Positions 5,126-6,739 of a DNA stretch of 6,739 nt are shown here, piece by piece. Position numbers and translations under genes: made by a program. Source of the DNA: Nanobdellota archaeon. GTDB taxonomy: Archaea > Nanobdellota > Nanobdellia > SCGC-AAA011-G17 > GW2011-AR20. Numbering within the stretch: the stretch's first letter is position 1; every line of letters starts with the position of its first letter. The stretch is from contig JAHJQH010000032.1 of assembly GCA_018819375.1 (NCBI GenBank), forward strand, positions 1-6,739, given 5' to 3'. The notes beneath the pieces were generated by a model. It was not told where the DNA came from. It ran no database searches and worked only from the letters and a program-made list of their open reading frames with translations.

Positions 5126-6094
5126 ATGGGTTCAAGATATAAAAACATAGCATTAATAAGCGGAACCGCAAATCCAGATTTAGCAAAGGGGATTTCTGAA
5201 TATCTTAAGATTCCTTTAGCAGACAGAATTATTGACCGGTTTAAAGATGGAGAACACAGGGTAAAAATCAAAGAGAATATAAGGGGAAAAGATACATATA
5301 TTATTCAACCAACTTGTTATCCGCAAGCAGATAATTTAATGGAGCTCCTTATCACAATTGATACTGCAAAAAGAGCTTCCGCAGAAAAAGTAACTGCAGT
5401 TATCCCTTATTTTGGATATGCGAGACAAGACAGAAAATCAAGTTCAAGAGAACCAATAACCGCAAGATTAGTAGCAGATCTTATCACAACAGCAGGAGCA
5501 GACAGGGTCATAACAGTAGACTTGCATGCTAATCAGATTCAAGGATTCTTTAATATCCCTCTAGATCACCTGACAGCCGTAGGGTATATTATGGATCATT
5601 TTGATTTTAATGGTTTAAATAAATTTGATTATGTCTTGGTCTCTCCAGATCTTGGTGCAGATAAGAGGATAAATGATATAGTAGAATACTGGAAGATAGA
5701 AGCTGCTGTGATAAATGAGAAAAGGCCAAAAGATAAAAAAGACACAGTAGAAGAAGTTGGAGAGATTTTAGGTAATGTTAGAGGAAAAAATACGATTACT
5801 ATTGAGGATATTGTGGGATCCTGTTCAAAATTAGAGCCAACTGTCAGGTTATTAAGGGAAAATGGTGCTAAGGATATATATTTTTGTTGCACTCATCCAG
5901 TTCTTTGTGGTGACGCTGTGAAAATAATAAATGGCTCAGGCATAAAAGAGTTTATAACCACTGATACGATACCCACCAAAGGAAAGAATGTTGAGAATAT
6001 GGTGGTGTTAACATTAGCTCCACTTATTGGAGAAGCAATCAAGAGGGTTCATAACCATAAATCAATTCATAGTCTTTTCCCATTTGAGAAATAA
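5126..6094 (+). CDS. prs: Ribose-phosphate pyrophosphokinase (PRPP synthetase) homologue
   Basis: Class I PRPP synthetase family, which transfers pyrophosphate from ATP to ribose 5-phosphate to give PRPP for purine, pyrimidine, His and NAD synthesis in the cytoplasm. At 322 aa it has the usual length and both phosphoribosyltransferase-like halves. Canonical parts: RFKDGEH (38-44), QPTCYPQADNLMELL (61-75), the ATP-binding PYFGYARQDRK (94-104) with REPITARLVADL, and the signature DLHANQIQGFFNIPLDHL (132-149). CCTHPVL (254-260) and the C-terminal SIHSLF also match. Two catalytic elements are unusual: the flexible loop reads INEKRP (196-201) where a Lys-x-Arg pair such as IDKRRP is expected, and the ribose-5-phosphate loop reads IEDIVGSCSKL (226-236) where VDDxxxTxGT is expected. 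SPDLGADKR replaces the usual SPDxGGxxR. The protein may be an active divergent enzyme, a regulatory homologue, or a variant using another substrate. No ribosome binding site is seen. Confidence 0.9.
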   Translation: MGSRYKNIALISGTANPDLAKGISEYLKIPLADRIIDRFKDGEHRVKIKENIRGKDTYIIQPTCYPQADNLMELLITIDTAKRASAEKVTAVIPYFGYARQDRKSSSREPITARLVADLITTAGADRVITVDLHANQIQGFFNIPLDHLTAVGYIMDHFDFNGLNKFDYVLVSPDLGADKRINDIVEYWKIEAAVINEKRPKDKKDTVEEVGEILGNVRGKNTITIEDIVGSCSKLEPTVRLLRENGAKDIYFCCTHPVLCGDAVKIINGSGIKEFITTDTIPTKGKNVENMVVLTLAPLIGEAIKRVHNHKSIHSLFPFEK

Positions 6095-6098
6095 AAAG
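6086..6098 (-). terminator. Possible T-rich terminator of the CCA-adding enzyme gene
   Basis: Minus-strand CTTTTTATTTCTC lies about 36 nt beyond the stop at 6134, overlapping the 3' end of the convergent PRPP synthetase gene. T-rich stretches are the usual archaeal stop signal. No convincing hairpin is present in the 39-nt gap between the two genes. Confidence 0.25.
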
Positions 6099-6133
6099 TT
6101 TACAGCTCATTAAATAGACAAACCTCCTCCTGC

Positions 6134-6739
6134 TTACCTCATCCAAGTAATCTTTTTCATCTTTATCTTCTTAACATTCTCGTGCAGGTATTTGTCTTTC
6201 AATAACATTTTCATATAATCCTGAACTCTCCTAAACTCTCTTGTTACTTCAACATAAACCCTTCCATCCTCTTCTTTAATTTCCTCCTCACCCCATTTAT
6301 TCTTAAACCCCTCAAGGTTCTTTTTCTCTTTAACAGGAGGTCCGTAATGCCTGTAATACTCTGGCAAAGTACTCTTTTTGACATAGAACCAGAAATAAGC
6401 ACCCCCCTTTCCGCCTTCCCACTTCCAGTTATGATTTCTAACCTCAAACCCATACTCTCCAAGTTTTTTTGTGATATAAACAAAGGCCTTCAGGAGTTTG
6501 CTTCCAACAATATCCTTTTTCCCAACTATTGGATAAACCTTCAACAAGGAGAAATTGTCATTTCCTGCTTCTCTCCTCAAATCTCTTAAGCTAAACTTGC
6601 TCTTAATAAAAAAGTTCTCACTGGGATTTCTCATAAATTCCTTGCAGAGTTCAACAAATTTAATGTATTTATCTTCAGACAAACTAGCAGCAGCATTTCT
6701 TGAAGCCTGAACAGGGTCAACAACCACGAGAGTTGATAT
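6134..6739 (-). CDS. cca: Archaeal CCA-adding enzyme, C-terminal part (5' end beyond window)
   Basis: The last 201 residues of an archaeal class I tRNA nucleotidyltransferase, which adds or repairs the 3' CCA of tRNAs from CTP and ATP without a template. The visible part starts in frame at the right edge (ISTLVVVDPV) and runs through DPVQASRNAAASLSEDKY, the usual family pattern being DPVDxxRNVAAALS. It continues into the C-terminal RNA-binding tail with YFWFYVKKSTLPEYYRHYGPPV and a following EGFKNKW; FxxxxxxLPxxxxHxGPPV is typical there. The nucleotidyltransferase head with its catalytic acidic residues lies outside the window. The GTG at 6725-6727 is an internal codon, not the start, because the reading frame and the family match continue upstream to the edge. 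The gene converges on the PRPP synthetase gene with a 39-nt gap. The partial sequence shows no frameshift or early stop. Confidence 0.88.
   Translation of the reverse strand: MSTLVVVDPVQASRNAAASLSEDKYIKFVELCKEFMRNPSENFFIKSKFSLRDLRREAGNDNFSLLKVYPIVGKKDIVGSKLLKAFVYITKKLGEYGFEVRNHNWKWEGGKGGAYFWFYVKKSTLPEYYRHYGPPVKEKKNLEGFKNKWGEEEIKEEDGRVYVEVTREFRRVQDYMKMLLKDKYLHENVKKIKMKKITWMR

Noticed and set aside
5629..5892. Minus-strand 87-codon frame opposite the PRPP synthetase gene.
   Set aside because: Antisense to conserved family sequence.
6244..6589. A plus-strand 80-codon frame and a minus-strand 79-codon frame over the CCA-adding enzyme gene.
   Set aside because: Both overlap a reading frame with clear family motifs and lack start signals.
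6725..6727. GTG as the start codon of the rightmost gene.
   Set aside because: The frame continues upstream to the window edge with family-typical residues before DPV, so the gene is truncated by the window rather than starting here.
1..6739. CRISPR array, insertion sequence, tRNA or rRNA gene.
   Set aside because: No regularly spaced repeats, transposase motifs, long terminal inverted repeats or RNA-gene signatures were found on either strand.

Overview
The window looks like a piece of a small, AT-rich archaeal genome, most plausibly a DPANN-type lineage (Woesearchaeota/Pacearchaeota-like). The phylum is inference. The archaeal assignment rests on archaeal/eukaryal-type PheS and PheT, the C-terminal part of an archaeal class I CCA-adding enzyme, TATA-box promoters about 25-30 nt before likely transcription starts, and an exact GGAGGTGAT Shine-Dalgarno site inside an operon. 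The PRPP synthetase is closer to the bacterial-type class I sequence pattern, which is common in such lineages.

Layout, left to right. (1) pheS and pheT lie in tandem on the + strand (54-3568), separated by 2 nt, and encode both subunits of phenylalanyl-tRNA synthetase. PheS is about 100 residues longer than usual. It carries an extra N-terminal winged-helix-like domain joined by a Pro/Thr/Ser/Gln-rich linker. PheT carries an 18-residue in-frame insertion whose DNA holds a perfect 8-bp hairpin and is bounded by a short direct repeat. (2) A compact minus-strand cassette of three small genes (4353 down to 3570) meets pheT tail to tail with a 1-nt gap. The order is a single-pass membrane protein with an acidic, sequon-containing outer domain; a two-TM protein with a coiled-coil tail; and a 43-aa zinc-ribbon-like protein. 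The first two overlap and the third starts 9 nt after the second, so they look translationally coupled. (3) A 188-bp divergent promoter region (4354-4541) holds TATA boxes for both directions and a possible leaderless micro-ORF. (4) A secreted protein of unknown function (4542-5090) follows on the + strand. (5) A PRPP synthetase homologue (5126-6094) has its own promoter and a very short or absent leader. (6) The C-terminal 201 residues of a CCA-adding enzyme run on the minus strand from the right edge to 6134, convergent with the PRPP synthetase gene.

Two genes make tRNA chargeable and charged (CCA addition, Phe-tRNA synthesis) and one is the PRPP supply step for nucleotide synthesis. The small membrane cassette and the secreted protein are accessory genes without recognisable function. 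The points most worth a second look are the PheS fusion together with unusual substrate-pocket residues, the palindromic insertion in PheT, the three-gene membrane/zinc cassette, and the degenerate ribose-5-phosphate loop of the PRPP synthetase. I could not run searches, so all family comparisons are from memory.
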